The position numbers were made by a program, and so were the translations under genes. A stretch of 64,000 bases of DNA from Nocardia abscessus (GTDB taxonomy: Bacteria; Actinomycetota; Actinomycetes; Mycobacteriales; Mycobacteriaceae). Location: the NCBI RefSeq assembly GCF_015477775.1, contig NZ_JADLQO010000004.1, positions 1 to 64,000 of the forward strand. The letters run 5' to 3'. Positions 8,090 through 15,838 of this stretch are shown one piece after another; the stretch's first letter is position 1, and the number at the start of each line of letters is the position of its first letter. The notes below the pieces were generated by a model. The model ran no database searches and was not told the DNA's origin. It saw only the letters and a program-made list of their open reading frames with translations.

Positions 8090-8943
8090 GGCTGGCCCAC
8101 CCCCACTCCGGCACCGAACCCCGCGCCTACCGTGCCACCGGCCAGCGCGCCGACCACGGCGGCGGGAACCCCGGCCACGATCGCGCCCGCGACAGCGCCC
8201 GCTGCCGCGCCCAGCGCGGTACCGGCCACACCGGAGGTGATCGTGCCGATGACCGGCACGGTCACCACGGTGCCCAGTGCGGCCCCGGCGATACCGCCGA
8301 TCGTGCCCCCGGCAAGCCCGCCCGCGACCGCGCCCGCTGCCGCCGCCGGTGCACCCGCCAGTGCGCCTCCGATCGCACCACCGGCCCCCGCCCCGGCGAT
8401 CGTGGCACCGGCCACCCGATCAGACCGTCCCGCCGGGATCCCGATCGAGTCCAGGAACGTCGCGGCCTGCGCCTCGGCATTCGCGGCGGTGGTGTTGACG
8501 CCGTCACGGACCTCCGGAGGAACCCAGTCCGGTGACGGCGTCTCCCACTGGCCGATTCGGATCGTGTTCGGCGGGGGCTGGATCGGCGCGACCGGAGGCA
8601 CCGGTTCCGGTGAGTGCAGCTCGATCACCTGCACCGGTGGCGCGGGAGCGGGTGGAGGCGCCGGGCGCGGGACCGGGCCGTTGCGGACCTCGGGAGGCTG
8701 TTGCGGATACACAGCGGGTTCGGGCGGCGGCAGATCCGGCGGTGGGGGCGGGGCGGGGGCAGCGGTTCCGGGCTGGACTGGGGCGGTGACTCCGGGCTGG
8801 TCGGCGATCGGATCCAGCGTCACAGCACTGGCTTGCGGCGCGGCCAGCATCATCACCACTGGCACAGCGCCGACAGCCAACACACGGCCACCCCACAGCA
8901 GCCGACCCCCGTACGCGAGGGATGTATTCCCGTTTTCGGGCAC
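8086..8943 (-). CDS. Secreted proline-rich protein with glycine-zipper C-terminus
   Basis: I place the start at GTG 8943 (VPENGNTS), with AAAGGG about 9 bp upstream; the frame is open to 9045 but without a ribosome site. Product about 285 residues. Residues 1-40 form a signal peptide ending near QASA. Residues about 45-130 are proline-rich. The last 110 residues are an almost pure Gly/Ala/Val sequence with GxxxG repeats (GGAIGGALAG, GGTIGGIAG), the glycine-zipper pattern that inserts into or oligomerises in membranes. It is the first gene of the unit with the cutinase and lipase homologues and could form an envelope pore or anchor. The biological role is unknown. Confidence 0.65.
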   Translation of the reverse strand: MPENGNTSLAYGGRLLWGGRVLAVGAVPVVMMLAAPQASAVTLDPIADQPGVTAPVQPGTAAPAPPPPPDLPPPEPAVYPQQPPEVRNGPVPRPAPPPAPAPPVQVIELHSPEPVPPVAPIQPPPNTIRIGQWETPSPDWVPPEVRDGVNTTAANAEAQAATFLDSIGIPAGRSDRVAGATIAGAGAGGAIGGALAGAPAAAAGAVAGGLAGGTIGGIAGAALGTVVTVPVIGTITSGVAGTALGAAAGAVAGAIVAGVPAAVVGALAGGTVGAGFGAGVGVGQP

Positions 8944-9095
8944 GACAAATAACCCTTTCGATCGGATGAGAAAGGAGAGGAAAAGGATCAGAAAATGCGC
9001 GTGACAACGCGCGAGAAAGGCTGATACTCCCGGCTGCCCGACCACAGCCGGGAGACCTTCGGCGTATCCCTCGAATCAGAGGAATGGCCCGACGA

Positions 9096-9203
9096 TCAGA
9101 CGAACGACAGGACCAGGCTCAATGCCTGCGAGGCGACCGACAGGACATTCGAGACCAGCGAAGCGCCTGCGTCGAGCAGCGACAGGATGGTGTAAGGGTC
9201 CAC
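9096..9203 (-). CDS. Small hydrophobic peptide, 35 residues
   Basis: GTG start at 9203, preceded by AAAGGA with a 6-base spacer; stop at 9096. The peptide begins VDPYTILSLLD and ends LSLVLSFV, with no lysine or arginine and a regular leucine/valine/serine pattern that would make an amphipathic or membrane helix. It lies 153 bp upstream of the glycine-zipper gene in the same direction. It could be a membrane peptide of the envelope module or a leader peptide. The good ribosome site and composition support it; no family was recognised. Confidence 0.5.
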   Translation of the reverse strand: MDPYTILSLLDAGASLVSNVLSVASQALSLVLSFV

Positions 9204-9592
9204 AGTTATTCCTTTACCGGAGGAGGTGCAGTTGCCCCACCATCACAGCCCCGAAAACTCCTGCCGCGCCACCCCTTCGAGAGGTAAAGAATGTGCTACC
9301 ACAACCATTACCCCTCCAGCCGCACATAGCGACCTGCGTCGATGCGAGAAAGGGGTAACGCGAGTATCAGTAGAGAAACTTCCCGAACGCGCGATCCCGG
9401 TGCGCGGGTACGGCAAATACGCCGCGCCCGTCGCGCGGCGGCCGAGGGCTATCTGTCGGCTAGCTCACGGAGAATAATATTTGCCGGGGATGATCTTTCT
9501 CTGGTAGGAACGAATCGAGTCGGGGGAAGTGAACCCTTCAACGTACCCCACGTGGAAGGAAGTACGAAAGACCGTAGTAGGAGGGGCTTTAC
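9204..9592. other. Divergent intergenic region
   Basis: This 389-bp region separates the minus-strand envelope module from the plus-strand regulator genes and should hold both promoters. A strong GGAGGAGG at 9220-9227 precedes a plus-strand frame starting GTG 9226 (83 codons), but its codon usage is poor and I do not call it. Nothing else is recognisable. Confidence 0.4.
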
Positions 9593-10435
9593 GTGACCCG
9601 GACAACGAACCTGGCCCGCCATCCACGACGACGCCGCCAGCAGGACCGCACCTGCTCGTCTTGTTCGGAGATACCCGACCTCGGTGGCTGGGCACGCCGG
9701 ATCCGCGAGCGCCACAAGCTCCCGCGCCCGCGCGCCGCCGACCGCCTCCACATCAGCGAACACATGCTCAAAAAGATCGAACACAACCAGGCGACGCCTT
9801 CGCCAGCGGTTTTGAGCCACCTCGTCACCGCCTACGACCTCGATCGCGCGCAGGAACGCTACATCCGCGACCTCGCCCGGCCCCCGGTCGCTCTGCCGCC
9901 GATCGCGGAACTACGCACCCGCACCGACACTCCCGAGCACCGGGCGACACTGATCAATCTCGACCGCCGCGAGGTTGCCGGCGCCTACCTCGATCCGCTG
10001 TGGAATGTGGTCCTCGCCAACGAACGGTTCACCGCGAGCTTGCCCGGCATCGAAGGATTCCGCGACAACGTCGCCTTGTGGTTCTTTCACCCCGGCTCCA
10101 CCACGCCCACCGCCGAACCCGTCCTCGTGCACTGGGACAGCGCCGCCGCCTACCTGGTCGCGACCCTGCGAGGCGCCCTCGGACGCCACCGCGACACCCC
10201 GCACGCCCTCACCCTCATTCACGACCTTCGCGGCGCGGCCACCTTCCGCGAGAGGTGGGACACCAGCGACGCGGTCGCCTACGGCCGCCGCCCCGAGGAA
10301 CCAATCCACCTGCGCGACCCCACCACCGGCGAGCCGTACTCCGCACACATTCACCTCGGCTACGCCTCGAGCTCCCACGACATCCGATTCTGCGTGTACT
10401 ACCGCCAGCCCTACAGCGGACCAGCACTGCTCTGA
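9593..10435 (+). CDS. XRE-family regulator with MmyB-like ligand domain
   Basis: GTG start at 9593 with GGAGG about 8 bp upstream; 280 residues. Residues about 30-90 are a helix-turn-helix of XRE type (WARRIRERHKLPRPRAADRLHISEHMLKKIEHN). Residues about 100-280 match the MmyB-like transcription-regulator ligand-binding domain (LDRREVAGAYLDPLWNVVLANERF, then a long alpha/beta segment ending FCVYYRQPYSGPA), a PAS-like fold found in many actinobacterial regulators. It is transcribed divergently from the envelope module and is followed by a paralogue at 10569. Its ligand is unknown. It may control the divergent module. Confidence 0.82.
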   Translation: MTRTTNLARHPRRRRQQDRTCSSCSEIPDLGGWARRIRERHKLPRPRAADRLHISEHMLKKIEHNQATPSPAVLSHLVTAYDLDRAQERYIRDLARPPVALPPIAELRTRTDTPEHRATLINLDRREVAGAYLDPLWNVVLANERFTASLPGIEGFRDNVALWFFHPGSTTPTAEPVLVHWDSAAAYLVATLRGALGRHRDTPHALTLIHDLRGAATFRERWDTSDAVAYGRRPEEPIHLRDPTTGEPYSAHIHLGYASSSHDIRFCVYYRQPYSGPALL

Positions 10436-10459
10436 CCGACCACCGAACAGGAGTACCGA

Positions 10460-10567
10460 ATGACAGGCAAACCCCCCACCCGCCACCACAACGCCGAGCA
10501 GGCACCTCGTCCTTCGCACGCCGGGGAAACCGCCCACGCGCTACCCCCGCACAGACGGGCAAGATGA
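10460..10567 (+). CDS. Short coupled ORF between two regulators
   Basis: ATG 10460 has a strong CAGGAG six bases upstream and the frame ends at 10567, one base before the ATG of the next gene. The predicted 35-residue product is basic and His/Pro-rich (MTGKPPTRHHNAEQ at the start, PPHRRAR at the end). The arrangement suggests translational coupling: ribosomes finishing this ORF re-initiate on the second MmyB regulator, which has no good ribosome site of its own. Whether the peptide itself has a role is unknown. Confidence 0.5.
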   Translation: MTGKPPTRHHNAEQAPRPSHAGETAHALPPHRRAR

Positions 10568-10568
10568 C

Positions 10569-11342
10569 ATGCAGAAAGCCCCGGCACTCGACGGGATGCC
10601 CGACTTCCACGACTCACTGGAATGGCTGCGCCACCACCATCACCTCTCCCGCGAATCCACCGCCCGACACGCCGGTTTCAGCAGCTCCTACCTCAACCGA
10701 CTCATCCAGCATCGGACCTACCCCGGCCCTGGTGTCTTCACCAAACTGGTCGACGCCTTCGACCTCGACCCCTCACAGCGACGACATCTGCGCGAACTGT
10801 GGCAACCCTCCCTCGAACTGCCACCCACCGAGCAGCTACGCCAGCACCTCACGGCCCTGGGCATCCACGCCCACCTCGACCACCTCGATACCCGCGACAC
10901 CCTCGCCGTCTACCTCGATCCCCTCCGAACTGTGCTGCACGGCAACCGGATGTTTCACAGCATGGTCCCCGGCCTTGCCGAGTCCGACAACAACTACTTC
11001 CAGTGGATGTTCTCCCCCGCCGCCCGCGACCGCATTCACGACTGGGACAACGAAGCCCGCTACACCGTCACCATCCTGCGCGGAACACTCGGTCGATACC
11101 GCGACCTCCCCCGAGCACGAACCCTGTTCCGCAAACTGCGTGCCACCCCTGAATTCCCCCTGATGTGGGAATCCACCCCCATGCAAGTCACCTACGACCG
11201 CCCCCGCCCGAGACCAATCCATGTACGCACACCCGGCGCCGGCAAGCCCCTTCCACTCAGCCTTGAGATCAGCGACTACCCCGACTGCCCCCACGTCCTC
11301 CTCGCCTACGGCCTCTACGACACATCGGCCATCGCCCGCTAA
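10569..11342 (+). CDS. Second XRE/MmyB-like regulator (paralogue of the preceding one)
   Basis: Product of 257 residues from ATG 10569. It has the same architecture as the 9593 gene: HTH (residues about 15-70, ARHAGFSSSYLNRLIQHRTYPGPGV) followed by the MmyB-like domain. Conserved pieces include YLDPLRTVLHGNRMF against YLDPLWNVVLANERF, and the ILRGTLGRYRD / TLRGALGRHRD segment. The recognition helices differ, so the two proteins probably bind different operators or form heterodimers. It is reached by coupling from the small ORF at 10460. Confidence 0.82.
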   Translation: MQKAPALDGMPDFHDSLEWLRHHHHLSRESTARHAGFSSSYLNRLIQHRTYPGPGVFTKLVDAFDLDPSQRRHLRELWQPSLELPPTEQLRQHLTALGIHAHLDHLDTRDTLAVYLDPLRTVLHGNRMFHSMVPGLAESDNNYFQWMFSPAARDRIHDWDNEARYTVTILRGTLGRYRDLPRARTLFRKLRATPEFPLMWESTPMQVTYDRPRPRPIHVRTPGAGKPLPLSLEISDYPDCPHVLLAYGLYDTSAIAR

Positions 11343-11698
11343 GGCGGCCTCTTGCGACGGTGTGTCAACGACGCTCGCCGCCTGCTGCGATCGATTGAGT
11401 GGTCAGTCGGACTGTCGCCCCAGCAGGGCGCCCTGGCCGGGCGACGGACGAAATTTTCTCCAAGGCGGGTGTGGCCGGAAGCGAGGGGATTTGCCGGAGT
11501 TCACACGCTCGTCGGGGCGTTTGCAGACATCCGGCCGCCTATTCGGGCCACCCCGATTCGACGCCCGCCGTGGGTCGGAAAGGGACCGGGATGCGCGGTA
11601 GACAAAGCACGGCAGCCACTTCCGGCGCGCGAGCCCGAAAGCTCGTGTTCCGAATGACCTCGGTGTAGGTCCTGCACCTTTGAGCAAACTCGGACCGA
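11343..11698. other. Intergenic region without recognisable gene
   Basis: This 356-bp gap lies between convergent genes (regulator and hisS). Several short frames exist on both strands but none has a ribosome site with matching codon bias. No strong terminator hairpin was seen. Confidence 0.4.
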
Positions 11699-13003
11699 CT
11701 ACTGTGGGCGATCGTTTGAGGTACGGGTCGATGTCTCCAGTTCGCGCTCATCGCTACGAACGACCGCGCCGTTCACGAGTTGAAGAATCGCGAACGAGCC
11801 AAAAGAGGCCGCCTCCAGGCGCTTCAGTTGAGCGCCGAGCTTGCCACTACGCCGGACAACCTCAACCGTGCGGGTGTCACGCCGCAACTCGCGCGCTGCC
11901 GAGAGTGCCTCGGCCACGGGGACGTCAGCTTCGACGAGGATCGCGAGGGCGTCGTGGCGAGCCTGCTGGCCGAGTAGGTTCACAATGCGTTCGAATCCGA
12001 TGGAGAAGCCGCAGGCGGGTACGTCTTTACCGAGGGATCGGCCGATCAGCTGGTCGTAGCGTCCGCCACCAGCGACCGAGCTGGACGACTCGGGGTGGGC
12101 TATCTCGTAGATCTGGCCAGTGTAGTACCCCATGCCACGCACCAGGGTGGGGTCGAATTGCCAAACGAGCGAACGTTCTTCCGCGAGGAGGTCCAGGCTG
12201 GCGGTGGTGGCAGCGAAGTCGTCGAGGGACTCCTGGGGCACGCTTGGCAGCACGTCGGCTAACACGTCAAGGAGCTTGCCTATCGGGGTGTCCTGGAGCG
12301 CGGCTATCTTGTCCAGCGCTGCGGCCACGGCCTCTGCGGGCATCTCTGTCTTGGCGAGTTCGGCGCGGACGCCGTCCCAGCTGATCTTGTCGAGCTTATC
12401 CAAGACGATGAAGAACTTGTCCCAGCAGGCTTCGGGTAGGCCGGAGTCAGCGGCGACAGCGGTGAGGAATCGGCGGTCGGACAGCCGCACGGTCACGTTG
12501 TCGAGGCCAACGGCGGCCAGGGCGCTGGTGGTCGCTTCGATCAACTCGGCTTCGGCCAGCACACCGGGTTCGCCGATCATGTCGATGTCGCATTGGTAGA
12601 ACTGGCGGTAGCGGCCCTTCTGGGGCCGTTCGGCGCGCCAGACGGGGCCGACCTGCAACGCGCGGAACGGGGTGGGCAGCTGAGCGTGATTGTTGCCGTA
12701 GAACCGGGTCAGCGGCACGGTGAGGTCGAACCGCAGCCCGAGGTCGACCAGATCGGCGACGATGCCGCGAGCTTCGACTTCGGGCGGCAGGCCGCGACGC
12801 AGGACCTGGTAGATCAGCTTCTCGTTCTCGCCGCCCTGGCCACCCTGCAAGCGGGTGATGTCCTCCAGGGCGGGAGTCTCGATGCGCTGATAGCCGTAGC
12901 TGCGGTAAACCCCGGTGATGGTCGACAGCACATGGTCCCGCATGGCGACCTCTGCGGGGAGCAGATCGCGCATTCCGCGGGCAGGACTGTTGTCGACTTT
13001 CAC
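11699..13003 (-). CDS. hisS: Histidyl-tRNA synthetase, divergent second-copy type
   Basis: Product of 434 residues, full length for class II HisRS. Motif 2 is clear (GPVWRAERPQKGRYRQFYQ), as are the HisA-like loop LVRGMGYYTGQIYE and HisB GGGRYDQLIG, followed by a C-terminal anticodon-binding domain. The loop usually reads RGLDYYT; here Asp is Gly, as in some divergent lineages. The gene is last in a minus-strand biosynthetic cluster and sits 216 bp beyond the PhyH gene, so it may have its own promoter. It is far from any translation operon, so I infer a resistance copy of the enzyme target or a tRNA-dependent biosynthetic role. Confidence 0.9.
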   Translation of the reverse strand: MKVDNSPARGMRDLLPAEVAMRDHVLSTITGVYRSYGYQRIETPALEDITRLQGGQGGENEKLIYQVLRRGLPPEVEARGIVADLVDLGLRFDLTVPLTRFYGNNHAQLPTPFRALQVGPVWRAERPQKGRYRQFYQCDIDMIGEPGVLAEAELIEATTSALAAVGLDNVTVRLSDRRFLTAVAADSGLPEACWDKFFIVLDKLDKISWDGVRAELAKTEMPAEAVAAALDKIAALQDTPIGKLLDVLADVLPSVPQESLDDFAATTASLDLLAEERSLVWQFDPTLVRGMGYYTGQIYEIAHPESSSSVAGGGRYDQLIGRSLGKDVPACGFSIGFERIVNLLGQQARHDALAILVEADVPVAEALSAARELRRDTRTVEVVRRSGKLGAQLKRLEAASFGSFAILQLVNGAVVRSDERELETSTRTSNDRPQ

Positions 13004-13219
13004 AGGGCATCCTTCGCTGCGTTGGGGCAGTAGCCCGGCTCACCAGAGTGGGGCCGGTGGCAGGTACATGGACAAGCAAGTACACGGACATGTTAGTCAG
13101 GCTGGGATCATGTCCGGTCGGCGACGTGTTCGGCGGCGGCATCGTGCTCAGGCACGCTGTTGGCCTGTGACTACGAGGTTGGCGCGGGAATCGCGCGCGG
13201 AACGGTCCGCCAGCCGTGA

Positions 13220-14101
13220 CTAGAGGGTCTCGTAGGCATGGAGGCTTTGTTGTGCCTGGGAGAAGTCGACTCGGGCTTGGTCAGTAGCCGACCAGTCGTC
13301 GCCGTAGATCAGCTCCAGTTGATCGGGGATCGCGCCGTAGATGTCGCCGGGGCGGCTACGCGCCCCGAAATCGCCCAGTAGCCGACGTCGGCGTGGCGTT
13401 TGGCGGTCGAGGATATCGACGTCAGGAGTTATCCAGTAGTCGACGGGTCGGCAGAATAGTTGGCCGTAGCGCAGGACCACGCTGATGCGGGTGGTGTCGC
13501 TGGTGTTGGCTGCAACGCCATGACCGAGTGAGAGCGGGAACAACACCACGTCACCGGCATGCGCAAGGATCTGTCTGGTCTCAGCAACCTGTTCGAACGC
13601 GATCTTGCCTGGAAAGTTCGCGTGATGGGAGCCAGGAGCGACGGTGAAGTTGCCAGCGTCCGGTCTGGTGAGGTCGGTAAGAAAGAACTGGGCTTTGATC
13701 TGCACCTCCTTGACGCTCGGGGCGGCGTGGATGAGCGACGGGCCTTGGTCGGTATGGAAGGCCACGAGAGGCTCGGGCGCGGGATATCGAAAGAAGATCT
13801 CCGAGCCGAGCACCTGCACGTACGGGCCGATGAGCCCGAGAATCCGGCCGAACACCCCAGGGTGATCGAGCAGCAGATCTAGTTCCGGGCACCAGCGCAG
13901 CGCATTCGCGATGCTCAGGTCTCGATTGTTGCCAGCGTCGAAGACATCGGCAAAATCGACGGCAGCGTCACGGCTGTGCAGGTCGAGCAGCGCAGCGTGA
14001 AGCGTTTGTACTTCGGCAGGCGCGAGCGCGCCGCGGATGTGCAGATAGCCCTGTTCGGCCCATTGCCTGCGTTCGTCGTCGGTCATCAGCTGTTGGGTCA
14101 T
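13220..14101 (-). CDS. Phytanoyl-CoA dioxygenase (PhyH) family Fe(II)/2OG oxygenase
   Basis: I choose ATG 14101 (MTQQLMTDDE), which overlaps the stop of the upstream oxygenase gene as ATGA; the frame is open to 14251. Product 293 residues. The facial triad is visible: HTD in VAFHTDQGPS and the distal His in LSLGHGVAAN, with an Arg further on (TTRISVVLRYGQ) for 2-oxoglutarate. PhyH enzymes in natural-product clusters hydroxylate, halogenate or cyclise small molecules and peptides. Coupling to a second 2OG oxygenase suggests successive oxidations of the same substrate. The substrate is unknown, and may be the modified peptide or an amino acid released from it. Confidence 0.85.
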   Translation of the reverse strand: MTQQLMTDDERRQWAEQGYLHIRGALAPAEVQTLHAALLDLHSRDAAVDFADVFDAGNNRDLSIANALRWCPELDLLLDHPGVFGRILGLIGPYVQVLGSEIFFRYPAPEPLVAFHTDQGPSLIHAAPSVKEVQIKAQFFLTDLTRPDAGNFTVAPGSHHANFPGKIAFEQVAETRQILAHAGDVVLFPLSLGHGVAANTSDTTRISVVLRYGQLFCRPVDYWITPDVDILDRQTPRRRRLLGDFGARSRPGDIYGAIPDQLELIYGDDWSATDQARVDFSQAQQSLHAYETL

Positions 14102-14808
14102 CGCTCGATGCCTCCATACAGCGTGGTGATCGAGATGCGGGATCCGCGTTGGACCGGCCGGACTGCATGCGCTCGTGTGGGTGCTAGCGGGAGAAGCAAC
14201 GCGGAGTTGAATCGCGGTGCCAACTGCCGTGTTTCGGGTCGCAGGGTCCATTTCTTCAGGGAAAAGAACCAGTCCGAATCGTCGTATTCGACGACGTCTT
14301 CGACCAGACCGACGACGGTTTCCCCGCCGTCACCCGAAGTCCAGTCCGCCGTGAAATTGCACACGACCGAGAGCCGATACTCAGGTGCTGGACAATCATC
14401 GTGCGGGTCGACGTAGTCACCGACATCCATACGGTAGGGCGTCGTGGGCCGCAGCACCTCGAGAGGTTGCCCGAGCCATCGGCTCAGCTGGTCCAGCCAC
14501 CACGGGCTGACGAACATGTCGAGGGCGTCAAGCGCAGTCATATCGGGCGCGGCGGCCGTTGCGATGGGACTGTCCGGCATGTCGCCCAGACGCCTTGCAC
14601 GGCTTACACGTTTCGTGTCGCCGATTTCGTCGCGCTCGTAGTGGATTCCACAAGTCAGATGGTCGGCAAGGGAGGCAGCGTAGTCAGGGTCGAGCACGTC
14701 ATCCACACGGATGGCGACAAGTTCATCGGCGATGACCACCGTGTCCTCGATGAAGCAGCGGCCTGCGGCGACCGGACGCGTCTCCAGTTCGAATTGCGGA
14801 ATTCGCAT
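14098..14808 (-). CDS. 2OG-Fe(II) oxygenase, prolyl-hydroxylase-like
   Basis: ATG 14808 is supported by AGGAG six to seven bases upstream (the frame extends to 14904). Product 236 residues with a double-stranded beta-helix pattern: an HxD ligand pair in VDPHDDCPAPEYRLSVV and a distal His with Arg in TRAHAVRPVQRGSRISITTLYGG. This is the layout of the prolyl 4-hydroxylase-like 2OG-Fe(II) family. It lies 16 bp after the Gfo/Idh/MocA gene and overlaps the PhyH gene. It is probably a hydroxylase acting on an amino-acid side chain; the peptide precursor in this cluster offers Arg, Pro and Trp. Confidence 0.82.
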   Translation of the reverse strand: MRIPQFELETRPVAAGRCFIEDTVVIADELVAIRVDDVLDPDYAASLADHLTCGIHYERDEIGDTKRVSRARRLGDMPDSPIATAAAPDMTALDALDMFVSPWWLDQLSRWLGQPLEVLRPTTPYRMDVGDYVDPHDDCPAPEYRLSVVCNFTADWTSGDGGETVVGLVEDVVEYDDSDWFFSLKKWTLRPETRQLAPRFNSALLLPLAPTRAHAVRPVQRGSRISITTLYGGIER

Positions 14809-14824
14809 TGTCTTTCTCCTCCGT

Positions 14825-15838
14825 TCAGCAGGCGCCGTTGAGCCGACCGAGGGCCTTCCCACGTGGCCGGATCCAACGTGAGGTGGATCGCTCCGCGTGG
14901 TCATAGGCGGCGGTCACGAGCACACTGATCTGCTCGACGTCACTCAGCCGGGAACCCATCGGCGGCTCACCTACTGCGATCCGGTGCAGGTCAGTGACCG
15001 GGCGCAGCATGGGCTCGGGTGCGATCATGGTCGGTGCTGGCGCGTCGAAAGTGCAGCCGCTCTCGTTCAGGAGGGCAGCTCCTTGGTCCGCTTCGAGGGC
15101 GATCTGCCAGTCTCCGCAGACAGCTCCTTCCTCCGCGTCGGCGAGCACCAGGCGCACCTCGACGGCCCCAGCACGAAAGCAGAGGTCGGCCTCGATATCT
15201 GCGCCACGGTCATTGCGGCCGAAGACCGCCGTGATCGTGTCGGACGTGGGGGCCGGATCATCGGCTGGCAGGAACATGGCAATGACATCCAATGCGTGGC
15301 TACCGTTGTCGATCAGTACACCGTGCCGGGGGCCGGCGGATGCCCTGTAGGTGGGTGCTGTGTGGGCGTACCTCGTTGCGTACGGTCCCGTCCAGCGTGC
15401 CTCGATTCGGCGCAGTGACCCGATAGCTCCCCGTGCGACCAGCTCGGCGCTCTCGCGGATGTGCGGCTGATAGCGTCGGTTGAACGGGGCGACCGAGCAT
15501 GGGCGTGCGCTGGATAGATCTCGCAGCCGGGAGAGTTCGCCGGCGGTCGCAGCGACAGGCTTCTCGACAAGGCATGGCAGTGTGGCGGGAAGCGCCTCGA
15601 GTACATCGAACACCGCTCGCGGCGGCACCGCCACCACCGCGGCATCGAGCACGCCAGCGTGCACCATCGAATCGACATCGTGATACGCGGTGCTGCCGAA
15701 GTCCTCGGCTATTGCGGTCGCCGAACTGTAGCGAGCGGCGGCTACGCCAGCGAGGTCCATGGCTGGGTCGGTCACGATGTCGAGGGCATGCGAACGCGCC
15801 GCAAGTCCGGCACCGACGAGTCCGATTTTGAGGCTCAT
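14825..15838 (-). CDS. Gfo/Idh/MocA-family NAD(P)-dependent oxidoreductase
   Basis: Product of 337 residues. The Rossmann start GLVGAGLAARSHA (GxGxxA), the EKP motif in CLVEKPVAAT and a C-terminal beta-sheet domain with HALDVIAMF identify the family. Members usually oxidise or reduce a hydroxyl on a sugar or cyclitol, but some act on amino acids or amines. The ATG overlaps the stop of the upstream radical SAM gene (ATGA). In this cluster it might dehydrogenate a product made by the neighbouring oxygenases. Confidence 0.85.
   Translation of the reverse strand: MSLKIGLVGAGLAARSHALDIVTDPAMDLAGVAAARYSSATAIAEDFGSTAYHDVDSMVHAGVLDAAVVAVPPRAVFDVLEALPATLPCLVEKPVAATAGELSRLRDLSSARPCSVAPFNRRYQPHIRESAELVARGAIGSLRRIEARWTGPYATRYAHTAPTYRASAGPRHGVLIDNGSHALDVIAMFLPADDPAPTSDTITAVFGRNDRGADIEADLCFRAGAVEVRLVLADAEEGAVCGDWQIALEADQGAALLNESGCTFDAPAPTMIAPEPMLRPVTDLHRIAVGEPPMGSRLSDVEQISVLVTAAYDHAERSTSRWIRPRGKALGRLNGAC

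Noticed and set aside
9226..9477. 83-codon plus-strand frame after a GGAGGAGG sequence
   Set aside because: The start GTG overlaps the purine run with no spacer, codon bias is absent and no protein-like pattern is visible.
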